Shown here piece by piece: positions 1 to 5,100 of a stretch of 6,085 nucleotides of DNA (position 1 is its first letter; each line of letters begins with the position of its first letter). The DNA is from Acidimicrobiaceae bacterium (GTDB lineage: Bacteria; Actinomycetota; Acidimicrobiia; Acidimicrobiales; Palsa-688): positions 1-6,085 of the forward strand of contig DAHWQF010000221.1 of assembly GCA_027334785.1 (NCBI GenBank), read 5' to 3'. A program made the position numbers and the translations under genes. The notes below the pieces were generated by a model. The model was not told the origin of the DNA. It was given only the letters and a program-made list of their open reading frames with translations, and searched no databases.

Positions 1-265
1 CTCGTAGGCCGCTCACCCCCCTCCGGGCCCGACCCGCCATGTGCTCGGCCTTGGCAACAAGCAGCTCCCCGACGAGCTCGCCGGCCTCTGGCCTAAACTC
101 GGCGAGGGCGGCGACGGCCCCGGCGACGGGCGGTACTACGTCGAGGCCAGGCACGGGGCAGCCGGCATAGGCCTTGGCGAGCGGTGCGTAGACGGCCACG
201 CGCGCGTTGTCGGCCCAGAGCCCGGCATCTGTGATGGCGTCCTCTGTCGCGCGAACCGCGATCAA
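1..265 (-). CDS. Unknown protein, third frame of the phd-relE operon (3' end beyond window)
   Basis: This open frame of 88 codons reaches the left edge without a stop. It begins with TTG at 265-263, which overlaps the TGA stop of the relE-like gene as TTGA. The frame has an in-frame TGA only five codons upstream and no other usable start, so TTG is the only choice. A GGAG lies just 3 nt before it. Third codon positions are strongly G/C, as expected of a real gene here, and the product is Ala/Val/Leu-rich (starts LIAVRATEDAITDAGLW, later AKAEHMAGRARRG), probably mostly helical. I do not recognise a family and see no PIN or nuclease motif. The coupling by overlap suggests it is co-translated with the toxin, but a role in the TA module is only inference. 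It could also be a chance open frame in GC-rich DNA. Confidence 0.5.
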   Translation of the reverse strand, partial: MIAVRATEDAITDAGLWADNARVAVYAPLAKAYAGCPVPGLDVVPPVAGAVAALAEFRPEAGELVGELLVAKAEHMAGRARRGVSGLR

Positions 266-522
266 AGGCTCCGGTAGACGTCACGGCGATGCCCGACTCG
301 GACAACGAGAACTAGCAATATGTCGTCGTTGACTTGGTACACGACCCGGTAGTCGCGTACCCTGACCCGTAGGAAGTCTGTGCCCTTCAGTTGGACAGCG
401 CCTGACGGCCTCGGCTGTTCTGCCAAGGCATCGACCACCTGAGCGACCACAGTGCGGGCCCCTCTTGGGAGGGAAGTAAGCTGTTTCGCGGCCCGAGGCT
501 GGAACTTGACGGTGTAGCTCAC
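262..522 (-). CDS. relE: RelE/ParE-superfamily toxin of a type II TA module
   Basis: The 86-residue product has the size and layout of RelE/ParE toxins: an N-terminal strand (SYTVKFQPRAAKQL), an amphipathic helical hairpin (about residues 10-35), the strand KGTDFLRVRVRDYRVVYQV, and the C-terminal strand with VGHRRDVYRSL. The R-x-R-x-x-x-R-V-x-Y pattern and the H-R-x-x-x-Y ending are typical of the RelE branch, which cleaves mRNA in the ribosomal A site. RelE, as opposed to ParE (gyrase poison), is favoured by these basic residues but not proven. The GTG start at 522-520 overlaps the antitoxin stop as GTGA, so the toxin is probably made by translational coupling to its antitoxin. Antitoxin-first order is the usual one for this family. 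The gene looks intact. Confidence 0.9.
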   Translation of the reverse strand: MSYTVKFQPRAAKQLTSLPRGARTVVAQVVDALAEQPRPSGAVQLKGTDFLRVRVRDYRVVYQVNDDILLVLVVRVGHRRDVYRSL

Positions 523-770
523 AAGCCCAGGGAGACTTTTACTTCCTCCCAGGGGACCGGCTCACCCTCTTCCTCCAAGGCGGCGCGGGCTTCCGCTATG
601 TCCGCAGCCTCCTCGGCCAGTTCGATGAGCCGGTCGAGGTCCTCGGCGTCGATCACCGCTGCCAACCGCTTCCCACGCCGGTGCAGGTACACAGGCTCGT
701 GCTTCCGTCTCGCCTGGTCTATGACATCAGCCAGGTGGTCCCTGGCTTCGGAGACCGTCAAGTTGCTCAC
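519..770 (-). CDS. Phd/YefM-family antitoxin
   Basis: The 83-residue product begins NLTVSEARDHLADVIDQARRKHEPVYLHRRGKRLAAVIDAEDLDRL. This is the Phd/YefM DNA-binding fold: an N-terminal T-V-S-E-A-R-x-x-L helix, the central strand pair around V-Y-L-H-R-R-G-K-R-L-A-A-V-I, and the D-x-E-D-L-D-R-L helix. The acidic C-terminal half (EEAADIAEARAALEEEGEPVPWEEVKVSLGL) would be the part that wraps and neutralises the toxin. The start is GTG at 770-768. No other ATG/GTG/TTG precedes it before an in-frame TGA. There is no Shine-Dalgarno sequence before the GTG because a -10-like box and palindrome sit there, so a leaderless message is likely. In this family the antitoxin, with the toxin as co-repressor, usually represses its own operon. 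Downstream is the relE-like toxin with a 4-nt overlap. Confidence 0.92.
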   Translation of the reverse strand: MSNLTVSEARDHLADVIDQARRKHEPVYLHRRGKRLAAVIDAEDLDRLIELAEEAADIAEARAALEEEGEPVPWEEVKVSLGL

Positions 771-792
771 GTACGAATCGTACCACTGGTAC
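771..792 (-). promoter_or_regulatory. Promoter and probable autoregulatory operator of the phd-relE operon
   Basis: On the minus strand TACGAT (782-777) fits the TANNNT -10 pattern and is followed by exactly six bases before the GTG start, so transcription could begin on the start codon itself. The -10 is embedded in a perfect inverted repeat, GTACGA-A-TCGTAC (771-783, plus-strand reading). GTAC occurs three times at a 9-bp step (771, 780, 789). Known YefM operators are built on short palindromes with a GTAC core (TGTACA), so this is a credible binding site for the antitoxin. No good -35 box is visible near 800-808 (CTTCGC at best). Confidence 0.6.
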
Positions 793-1040
793 AGGTCGCG
801 TCGCGAAGGTCACTCGCATCACCACCCCCCTCCGGGCAAGTTGCGTTCCCCGCTTACAGCCCTCGCAAAGGTTCGCTCCACCCTGCTACAGCCCCCTAGC
901 CCGAAAACAGGTGGGTCATCTGGTGAAGTCGCGGGTGCTGGCATGGCCGACGCGGAAGATCCGTATTCGCGGAGCCGTGACGGCCCCGGGGGATCACGCT
1001 CATTCATGGGGGATTGGCGCCCCTCGGGGCACACGGGCGG
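771..1040. other. Intergenic stretch between the 332-residue gene and the TA operon
   Basis: I see no convincing gene in these 270 bases. The open frames through it lack a plausible protein pattern. Apart from the TA promoter at the left end, it holds a GCCGT-G-ACGGC inverted repeat (974-984), a CCCCGGGG palindrome (984-991) and a short GCCCC/GGGGC stem (1019-1030) just past the stop of the 332-residue gene on the minus strand. None of these is followed by a T-run on the minus strand, so an intrinsic terminator is not supported. Confidence 0.5.
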
Positions 1041-2039
1041 TTAGGAAGGCGGCAGGCTCCCAAGGTACTCCGACAGAAGTGTCGTGACCATGAAGGCAAG
1101 CCTGGCGTCCCCGTAGTCGAGCCAGAATCCTTGACCACTTCCCTCCGGATGGTGCGGACCGTTCACGAAGTCTGTCGTCGCCTTCCACAACGCGTCGAGG
1201 AACTGGCGCCTTCCGTCGTCCTCCGACCACCCTTGCCGCCTGGCAATCACATTGGCGACGGGGTCTCTATCTGTGGCTCCGAAGAGCTCCTTCCACATGG
1301 CGACAAGCCCTCGGCACGCGGCGACCGAGTCCTCGTAGCGTCCGCCATGCAGTGCGGTCTTCGCCTTGTCAAACTCGGTAGCGGCGTTCGATTGGTCCGG
1401 GAGCGGCGGTGGCAAAGTGACCTCGACGAGTCGGGCTCGGTCGTAACCCAGGCCGGGCAGCACTCTTCTTACCCAGGTCGAGGTTTCGACATCTACACGT
1501 AGCGCCGACGGCTGGTTAGCCGCCCAGAACACAACCAGCTCGGCGTACATGCCGTACTTCGCGTCCCAGATGGTTGATGGCCTAGCCTGTCCAGGCCTTG
1601 GCACGTTGGAGTTCTTCAAGCCGATAACGGTCGGCCCAAGCTGGAGATAGAGGCAGAAGGCGTCATCGCGGTTCGCGTGCCGGCGCCGCTCGAGCTCCTC
1701 CACCTGGGCCAGCGTAAGGAAGAAGCGCAACTCGACCTGCTCGCCGCCTCGGCTAGTTGACGAGGTTGAACCCGAGCGGACGCGAAATCCACCGACGAGG
1801 TCCACGCAAATAGGTGGGCAGATGGCGGTAGCGGGCCAGACGATCTGGTCCGTGCCAATGGTGGCGCGCAATCGCCCGAGCGCGAGCGGCGCCTCGTCCG
1901 GCTGGTTGTCGAGCTGGACCTCCAAGGGGACAACGAGCTGGGGGTTGATGGGGCCACCTTCGCCGCGGACCTCGGTGCCGTTGACAGAGATCTGCCCGAT
2001 ATTCTGGCCGTAGAGGTTGATAAGGGTGCTGTTTGTCAT
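1041..2039 (-). CDS. Unknown 332-residue two-domain protein, linked to the SIR2 locus
   Basis: I do not recognise this protein with confidence. Residues 1 to about 185 look beta-rich (VVPLEVQLDNQ, QVELRFFLTLAQVEELERRR, DAFCLYLQLGPTVIGLKNSN, YGMYAELVVFW). A motif STWVRRVLPGLGYDRARLVEVTLP follows at 187-210. From about 218 to 332 it is helical: FDKAKTALHGGRYEDSVAACRGLVAMWKELFG, then FVNGPHHPEG (291-300) and DARLAFMVTTLLSEYLGSL. The helical part resembles in layout the HEPN-like or abortive-infection C-terminal domains (a GxY-x6-CR helix, then a His-His before the last helix), but no R-x4-6-H motif is clear, so this is a weak inference. There is no signal peptide or membrane segment, so it is probably cytosolic. 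The ATG overlaps the stop of a 38-codon gene as ATGA, and a purine-rich AGAGAAG lies 4 nt upstream. It is intact. Confidence 0.85.
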   Translation of the reverse strand: MTNSTLINLYGQNIGQISVNGTEVRGEGGPINPQLVVPLEVQLDNQPDEAPLALGRLRATIGTDQIVWPATAICPPICVDLVGGFRVRSGSTSSTSRGGEQVELRFFLTLAQVEELERRRHANRDDAFCLYLQLGPTVIGLKNSNVPRPGQARPSTIWDAKYGMYAELVVFWAANQPSALRVDVETSTWVRRVLPGLGYDRARLVEVTLPPPLPDQSNAATEFDKAKTALHGGRYEDSVAACRGLVAMWKELFGATDRDPVANVIARRQGWSEDDGRRQFLDALWKATTDFVNGPHHPEGSGQGFWLDYGDARLAFMVTTLLSEYLGSLPPS

Positions 2040-2152
2040 GATGCTTCTCTGCTCGTTTCGTAGTGTCCGGCCAGCACGCCGGCCGCCTCGGGTGGATCTA
2101 GGCAGGCGCTCATAGCGCGCTCGTAGGGCTCTGTAGCAATCACCTTTGCCAT
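2036..2152 (-). CDS. Small 38-residue protein overlapping the 332-residue gene
   Basis: The open frame starts at ATG 2152-2150 and its TGA stop (2038-2036) overlaps the ATG of the next gene as ATGA. Its product begins MAKVIATEPYERAMSACLDP and ends with AGHYETSREAS. The exact overlap, the same strand as both neighbours and the way it fills most of an otherwise unexplained 137-nt gap argue that it is translated, either as a small partner protein or as a coupling leader for the 332-residue protein. It starts 24 nt after the stop of the helix-turn-helix gene and lies in the same reading frame as it. Against it: there is no clear ribosome binding site before the ATG, and about 63 percent G/C at third positions is moderate. 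No family is recognised. Confidence 0.5.
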   Translation of the reverse strand: MAKVIATEPYERAMSACLDPPEAAGVLAGHYETSREAS

Positions 2153-2176
2153 CGCGTCAGAGCGCCCCGCTATCGC

Positions 2177-2425
2177 TCACCGTGCCCTCCCGGTCCCTTG
2201 CTTGGTTTCACTTCTCTGGCCTTTACCCCTGCCGGTCCGTACGGCCCAGGACTCGACCTTGCGCCAGTCCCACACCAAGGCTTGCCCGACACGGGCGAGC
2301 GGTTCTGGGAAGCCTGGCTGGCCGCGCCATAGGCGCACGGCCTCCCGGCTCACCCCGAGGCGCCGCCCTACCTCTGCCCCCGACACCAGTTCGGCAGTCA
2401 TGCTCCTTAGCTTGACATGCGCCAA
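2177..2425 (-). CDS. Small helix-turn-helix DNA-binding protein (AlpA/MerR-like), likely local regulator
   Basis: The 82-codon frame encodes a compact DNA-binding domain: SGAEVGRRLGVSREAVRLWR (about residues 15-34) is a clear helix-turn-helix. It is followed by FPEPLARVGQALVWDWRKVESW, the wing and second helix seen in small excisionase/AlpA/MerR-like proteins, where a W-x-x-x-x-V-E-x-W ending is typical. A basic tail (GRGKGQRSETKQGTGRAR) closes it. The longest start is TTG 2425-2423. ATG 2401-2399 is also possible (74 residues), but the AGGAG before it is only 1 nt away, so the start is undecided. It is divergent to the SIR2 gene and first in a minus-strand set with the 38- and 332-residue genes. 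Repression of the shared promoter region is the natural role, inferred from context. An excisionase function has no support because no integrase is in view. Confidence 0.85.
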   Translation of the reverse strand: MAHVKLRSMTAELVSGAEVGRRLGVSREAVRLWRGQPGFPEPLARVGQALVWDWRKVESWAVRTGRGKGQRSETKQGTGRAR

Positions 2426-2449
2426 GCGGTGGCGCCACTACCATAGGTG
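2412..2449. promoter_or_regulatory. Divergent promoter/operator between the helix-turn-helix gene and the SIR2 gene
   Basis: A perfect 10-bp palindrome, GTGGCGCCAC (2429-2438), sits between the two divergent starts. Next to it TACCAT (2439-2444, plus) and TATGGT (2445-2440, minus) are overlapping TANNNT boxes pointing in opposite directions. A consensus TTGACA lies at 2412-2417 on the plus strand, but it is 21 bp from TACCAT, too far for an ideal -35. AGGTG (2445-2449) could instead serve as the ribosome binding site for the SIR2 GTG. A protein bound to the palindrome would touch both promoters. Confidence 0.45.
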
Positions 2450-2453
2450 CTCA

Positions 2454-3692
2454 GTGGGCAGGCCAGAGGGCGCTGCGGATGTAGCGGGCAGCTCGGAAGA
2501 CGCGCCTGCACAAACCCGAGAAGTCGTCGTGCTCGGTGCAGGCTTCTCTCACGTTGTCAACAGCCTCTTCCCGCTGACCGAGGAGCTCGGCAAGCTCGCT
2601 CTCGAGGTCGCCGAAGTACCAGAAAGCGAGCGTCCAGCGCGAGGGACCAGGTTCGAGGCATGGCTGTCCCGCCTCGCCGAGGACCAGCCCTACCGCTCTG
2701 TCGAAGAGAACCTGGACGCTCGGAAGTTGTTCATAAAGATGAGCGCTGCGATAGCGCGTGTGCTCGGCGAGCGAGAGCGCGAAGCGCTGCAAGGCACCGC
2801 CCCAGCTTGGCTCGACGACCTTTTAAGCGTCTGGCACTTACGGCGCTCAACCGTCATCACGTTCAATTACGACAACGTGGTCGATTGCGCCGTAGACGGC
2901 CACTGCCTCACGGACCTAAGCGCCCATCCCTCTCGCCCCGTCACTAGTCACGACACCTTGGACCGGTTACCCCCACTGCCGCCTTCGCTCTTGGCTGAGG
3001 AGCGATCGCCTGTCCTGACGTCAGCTCTCGATGAGAAGCCTGCCTCGGGGTACGCCGCCCATGCCGCAGACCGGGTAGCCGAGACTTTCCGGCTCTTGAA
3101 GCTGCACGGCTCACTTTCTTGGTTCTGGAGCCCCGATGACGCCACTGGCGTGACTATCCAGCGGTGGCGTACGCCTGGTGCCTTCGGCCAGCCGAGGCTT
3201 GACGACGAAGACGGAAGGCGGCGCGCTTTGCCGGGCCGAGTGCCCTTCGTCGTGCCCCCTACCAGTATGAAGTCGTCCTACCTCACTAACCTCGTTTCCC
3301 GGGAACTGTGGGTCAGGGCGCGCGCTGCTTTGGCCGGAGCGAAACGGCTCATCGTGGTCGGCTACTCGGTCCCTCCTGAGGACCAAGTAACAAGCGGGAT
3401 GCTCGCTGAGGCATTGGGAGGGCGGCACATCGAGGTTATAGTCGTCGACCCGTGCGCAAGAGGGGTGGAACCTCGCCTGAGGGATCTGGGCGTCGCGCCG
3501 GCCACTAAACGCTTCGACGAGCAGTCTTGCGTCGAGGACTTTGCGGCTTGGTACCGCTACGACCAAGCAGCAAGCGTAGTGGAACGCCTCCGGGACTGGA
3601 CGCGTCGCTTCGGGCTGCAGGGCCTACAAGGCCAAGTCCATGTCGAGCTTTCTTGGTGCCGTTCTCTCGCAAGCATGGGTGAACTGAACTAG
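2454..3692 (+). CDS. SIR2-like (SIR2_2-type) protein, putative NAD-hydrolysing defence effector
   Basis: The product (412 residues from GTG 2454) carries the SIR2-like signature. VVVLGAGFS at about 24-32 is the NAD-binding loop, followed by FPLTEEL (39-45). TFNYDN has Asn138, LKLHGSLSWFW has His218, and LIVVGYSVPPEDQVTSGMLAEAL lies at about 299-321. Asn and His in these positions are the catalytic pair in SIR2 NADases of anti-phage systems such as ThsA of Thoeris. The family depletes NAD+ on infection; that activity here is inferred. Length matches stand-alone SIR2_2 proteins, with no extra sensor domain visible, so sensing may come from a partner such as the divergent 332-residue protein. 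The frame stays open back to 2202, but that part is antisense to the helix-turn-helix gene. GTG 2454, with AGGTG four bases before it, is the best start. No frameshift is seen. Confidence 0.92.
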   Translation: MGRPEGAADVAGSSEDAPAQTREVVVLGAGFSHVVNSLFPLTEELGKLALEVAEVPESERPARGTRFEAWLSRLAEDQPYRSVEENLDARKLFIKMSAAIARVLGEREREALQGTAPAWLDDLLSVWHLRRSTVITFNYDNVVDCAVDGHCLTDLSAHPSRPVTSHDTLDRLPPLPPSLLAEERSPVLTSALDEKPASGYAAHAADRVAETFRLLKLHGSLSWFWSPDDATGVTIQRWRTPGAFGQPRLDDEDGRRRALPGRVPFVVPPTSMKSSYLTNLVSRELWVRARAALAGAKRLIVVGYSVPPEDQVTSGMLAEALGGRHIEVIVVDPCARGVEPRLRDLGVAPATKRFDEQSCVEDFAAWYRYDQAASVVERLRDWTRRFGLQGLQGQVHVELSWCRSLASMGELN

Positions 3693-3982
3693 ATGTGACT
3701 GTGGCCAAGAAGGGGGTGGTGGCGCGGACCTCATCGTGCCGTTACTTGGTACGCCCACGTTCGGATCCCGAATTGACCAACAACAAGTGCCATCACTGCT
3801 ACGTGGCCTCGCTGATCCCGTCGTCCGGCGGCTGGTCGTCGAGTCGCCAGATGGAAGGACCTTCCCAATAGTGGACTACAGGCTTAGCGCCCCGTCCTGT
3901 GATGCTCGGGGCAATGTTGTAGGCCCGAGTAGGCACCTGACCCTCATGCCGCGCGGCTGTCAGCGCTAGGCACTCGCCCCTT
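3693..3982. other. Stretch between the SIR2 gene and the gene remnant, with doubtful small frames
   Basis: Two plus-strand frames compete here. GTG 3701-3871 would give 56 residues starting 8 nt after the SIR2 stop (contains KCHHCYVASLI; high G/C at third positions, no ribosome binding site). GTG 3736-3969 would give 77 residues (RRLVVESPDGRTFPIVDYRL; moderate third-position G/C, poor ribosome binding site). A minus-strand open frame ending at 3799 also covers it but is only the read-through of the remnant gene in the wrong frame. None is strong enough to call as a gene. A GCCGCGCGGC palindrome lies at 3948-3957, and no terminator with a T-run is seen after the SIR2 gene. Confidence 0.35.
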
Positions 3983-4449
3983 CTACAGCCCCCGGAGCAG
4001 GTCCTCCAGCTCGTTGTGCGCCGGCAGCGCCAGCATCGGCTCCTCGGCCTTCGGGGCCTCGCCCGGACTCGCAGCGGGACCAGGCCTGGGTGCTCCAACA
4101 GGGCCACCGCGCCGTGCAACCGCCACACGAGGGCGACAGCCAGAGGGGCGACACCGGGGCCGTAGAAGAGCGTCGGGCGGCCGTCCACGACGACGCTCGC
4201 CCACTCCTTGCTGGGCTGCAGGTTGGCCTGGTAGGCCCCAACTTGGTCCCAAGTCCAGCCGGTGTGGACGCCGGAGGACAGCCGGCCGACGAGCCGGCGG
4301 TCGGTGACGGCCCAGCACGAAAGCGAGAGCCGCGACGGGTCGAGAGCGGCCCAAGGGTGGCGGTCCAACGAGCACCGGGCCCACAGGAGCCTTACTTCGG
4401 CCCCTACTAGGGGAAACGTCAGGTGGTCCTGAGTTGTCGCTATTCGAAC
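3983..4449 (-). pseudogene. Remnant of an unknown gene: start missing and one frameshift
   Basis: From about 4449 to 4084 one frame reads as a plausible protein: RLSLSCWAVTDRRLVGRL, WTWDQVGAYQANLQPSKEW, VVVDGRPTLFYGPGVAPLAV, LHGAVALLEHPGL. At about 4080-4084 sense moves to the -1 frame, which continues AASPGEAPKAEEPMLALPAH and ends NELEDLLRGL-stop at 3983. One missing base, for example a G in the GG of CTGGTCCC, explains it. No ATG, GTG or TTG opens the frame upstream of residue-level sense; the first is TTG well inside it. The 5' end coincides with the left copy of the direct repeat, so the N-terminus seems to have been lost where the hicAB segment joins. The V-T-D-R-R-L-V-G-R stretch recalls small PH-like domains, but I do not name a family. 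A sequencing error could account for the frameshift but not for the missing start. Confidence 0.65.
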
Positions 4450-4463
4450 CCCGCGGACCTGCT
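4434..4463 (+). repeat. Direct repeat, left copy (flanks hicAB)
   Basis: The first 16 bases, TTGTCGCTATTCGAAC, are identical to 5101-5116. After that GACCTGCT is shared at the same spacing, giving 26 of 30 matching positions without gaps. The copy lies 34 bp downstream of the hicB stop and at the broken 5' edge of the remnant gene. Confidence 0.8.
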
Positions 4464-4496
4464 CTGCGAGCTGAGGAGGCTGCTCGGGTTGGTTCC

Positions 4497-4712
4497 TCAG
4501 GCCTGAGCGAGCCTGGCAGATGGGACTGGGATCTCGCGACCGCTGGACCGGGCCGCCTCGAGCCACGCTCCGATTGCCATCTCGACCTCGGCGACGGCCT
4601 CGTGGGGAGTGTCACCCGTAGCGGAGCAGTACGGCAGGTCGGGGACGTCAGCCACCCATGCGCTGTCCTCGGCGCTCCAGAACACGGTGATCGGGTAGGA
4701 GGGGGCGTTCAT
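4497..4712 (-). CDS. hicB: HicB-family antitoxin (short form)
   Basis: The 71-residue product (YPITVFWSAEDSAWVADVPDLPYCSATGDTPHEAVAEVEMAIGAWLEAARSSGREIPVPS) is the HicB partial RNase-H-like fold: the strand Y-x-I-x-V-x-W-S, the E-D-x-x-W-V-A-D-V-P-D-L strand, the G-D-T-P-x-E-A-V-A-E-V helix, and the terminal G-R-E-I-P-x-P that in this family runs against HicA. There is no C-terminal helix-turn-helix or ribbon-helix-helix, so this short HicB has no obvious DNA-binding domain of its own; repression of the operon, if any, must come from the complex or another protein. The ATG overlaps the hicA stop as ATGA, indicating coupled translation. Toxin-first order is normal for hicAB. The gene appears intact. 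Confidence 0.92.
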   Translation of the reverse strand: MNAPSYPITVFWSAEDSAWVADVPDLPYCSATGDTPHEAVAEVEMAIGAWLEAARSSGREIPVPSARLAQA

Positions 4713-4966
4713 CGGTCGTCCTCGATTCTGAGATCGTACTGCCGAATGAGCGCCACGAGCTGACGCAGCTGGTAGGGCTTGGCTTGACCGCTGCGATCCT
4801 GCAGGTTGAGCTGTTCGGCGATACCCGCCCGGCCGTAGACGTGATGGCTTCCCTTGACGCGCAGCTCCTCGAACCCGAGGGCCCCTATCAACCTCCGGGC
4901 GTCCACGAAGGAGACGTTGGTGAAGGTGCCACCGAGAAGGCGGTCCATGAGAGCTTTGGGCTTCAC
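4709..4966 (-). CDS. hicA: HicA-family mRNA interferase toxin
   Basis: HicA toxins fold like small double-stranded-RNA-binding domains and cut mRNA using one histidine. Here ARRLIGALGFEELRVKGSHHVYGRAG (residues 23-48) contains the conserved G-F-x-x-x-R-x-x-G-S-H-H-x-Y block; the catalytic His should be His41. The segment EQLNLQDRSGQAKPYQLRQL and the following V-A-L-I-R-Q-Y-D-L are characteristic of the subgroup with an N-L-Q and K-P-Y-Q motif. The 85 residues are slightly longer than the minimal HicA. The start is GTG 4966-4964; ATG 4948-4946 (residue 7) is an alternative. Neither has a Shine-Dalgarno, and a TACCGT box 7 nt before the GTG suggests a leaderless message. hicB follows with a 4-nt overlap. 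The module sits between two direct repeats. Confidence 0.93.
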   Translation of the reverse strand: MKPKALMDRLLGGTFTNVSFVDARRLIGALGFEELRVKGSHHVYGRAGIAEQLNLQDRSGQAKPYQLRQLVALIRQYDLRIEDDR

Positions 4967-4979
4967 CGTCCGAACGGTA
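4965..4979 (-). promoter_or_regulatory. hicA -10 region and start-codon inverted repeat
   Basis: On the minus strand TACCGT (4979-4974) fits TANNNT and lies seven bases before the GTG start. ACCGT (4978-4974) and ACGGT (4969-4965) form a perfect inverted repeat with a TCGG centre that covers both the -10 and the first bases of the start codon. It could act as an operator, or as a hairpin hiding the start. No clear -35 is present. Confidence 0.5.
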
Positions 4980-5000
4980 CGGCTCGGGTGTGACGCGATG

Positions 5001-5014
5001 GCCGGTCGACCGGC
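5001..5014. promoter_or_regulatory. 14-bp perfect palindrome upstream of hicA
   Basis: GCCGGTCGACCGGC reads the same on both strands and lies where the -35 of the hicA promoter should be. A further CCGGT half-site follows at 5019-5023. Together they look like an operator for the hicAB operon, although HicB itself is short and lacks a DNA-binding domain. Confidence 0.45.
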
Positions 5015-5100
5015 GCAGCCGGTTCGCTTCCCGTCAGCACTCCGTCACCGGCAGCGACGTGACCAGCATCGACGCGACACGAATTTCGAGTGGGGTTGCG

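Noticed and set aside
1019..1030. GCCCC-TC-GGGGC hairpin as a terminator of the 332-residue gene.
   Set aside because: The stem is short, the loop is too tight and no T-run follows on the minus strand.
819..1034. Minus-strand frame of 71 codons between the 332-residue gene and the TA operon.
   Set aside because: The product is Pro/Gly/Arg-rich without motif, and there is no supporting context.
598..1044. Plus-strand frame of 148 codons.
   Set aside because: It is antisense to the Phd/YefM antitoxin and its promoter, with a low-complexity Ser/Arg-rich product.
2177..2425. The helix-turn-helix gene as an excisionase of a prophage or integrative element.
   Set aside because: No integrase, attachment site or phage gene is visible in the window; the fold is also common in plain regulators.
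2202..2453. The SIR2 frame stays open about 84 codons upstream of the chosen GTG.
   Set aside because: This part is antisense to a helix-turn-helix gene with a clear motif, and its translation (Pro/Arg/Ser-rich) does not look like a protein. SIR2-like proteins of this type start shortly before the GAGFS loop.
3799..4566. A single minus-strand frame of 255 codons as one gene.
   Set aside because: Its start lies inside hicB, its middle is the real remnant, and its last third follows a frameshift. The natural protein end is in the -1 frame at 3983.
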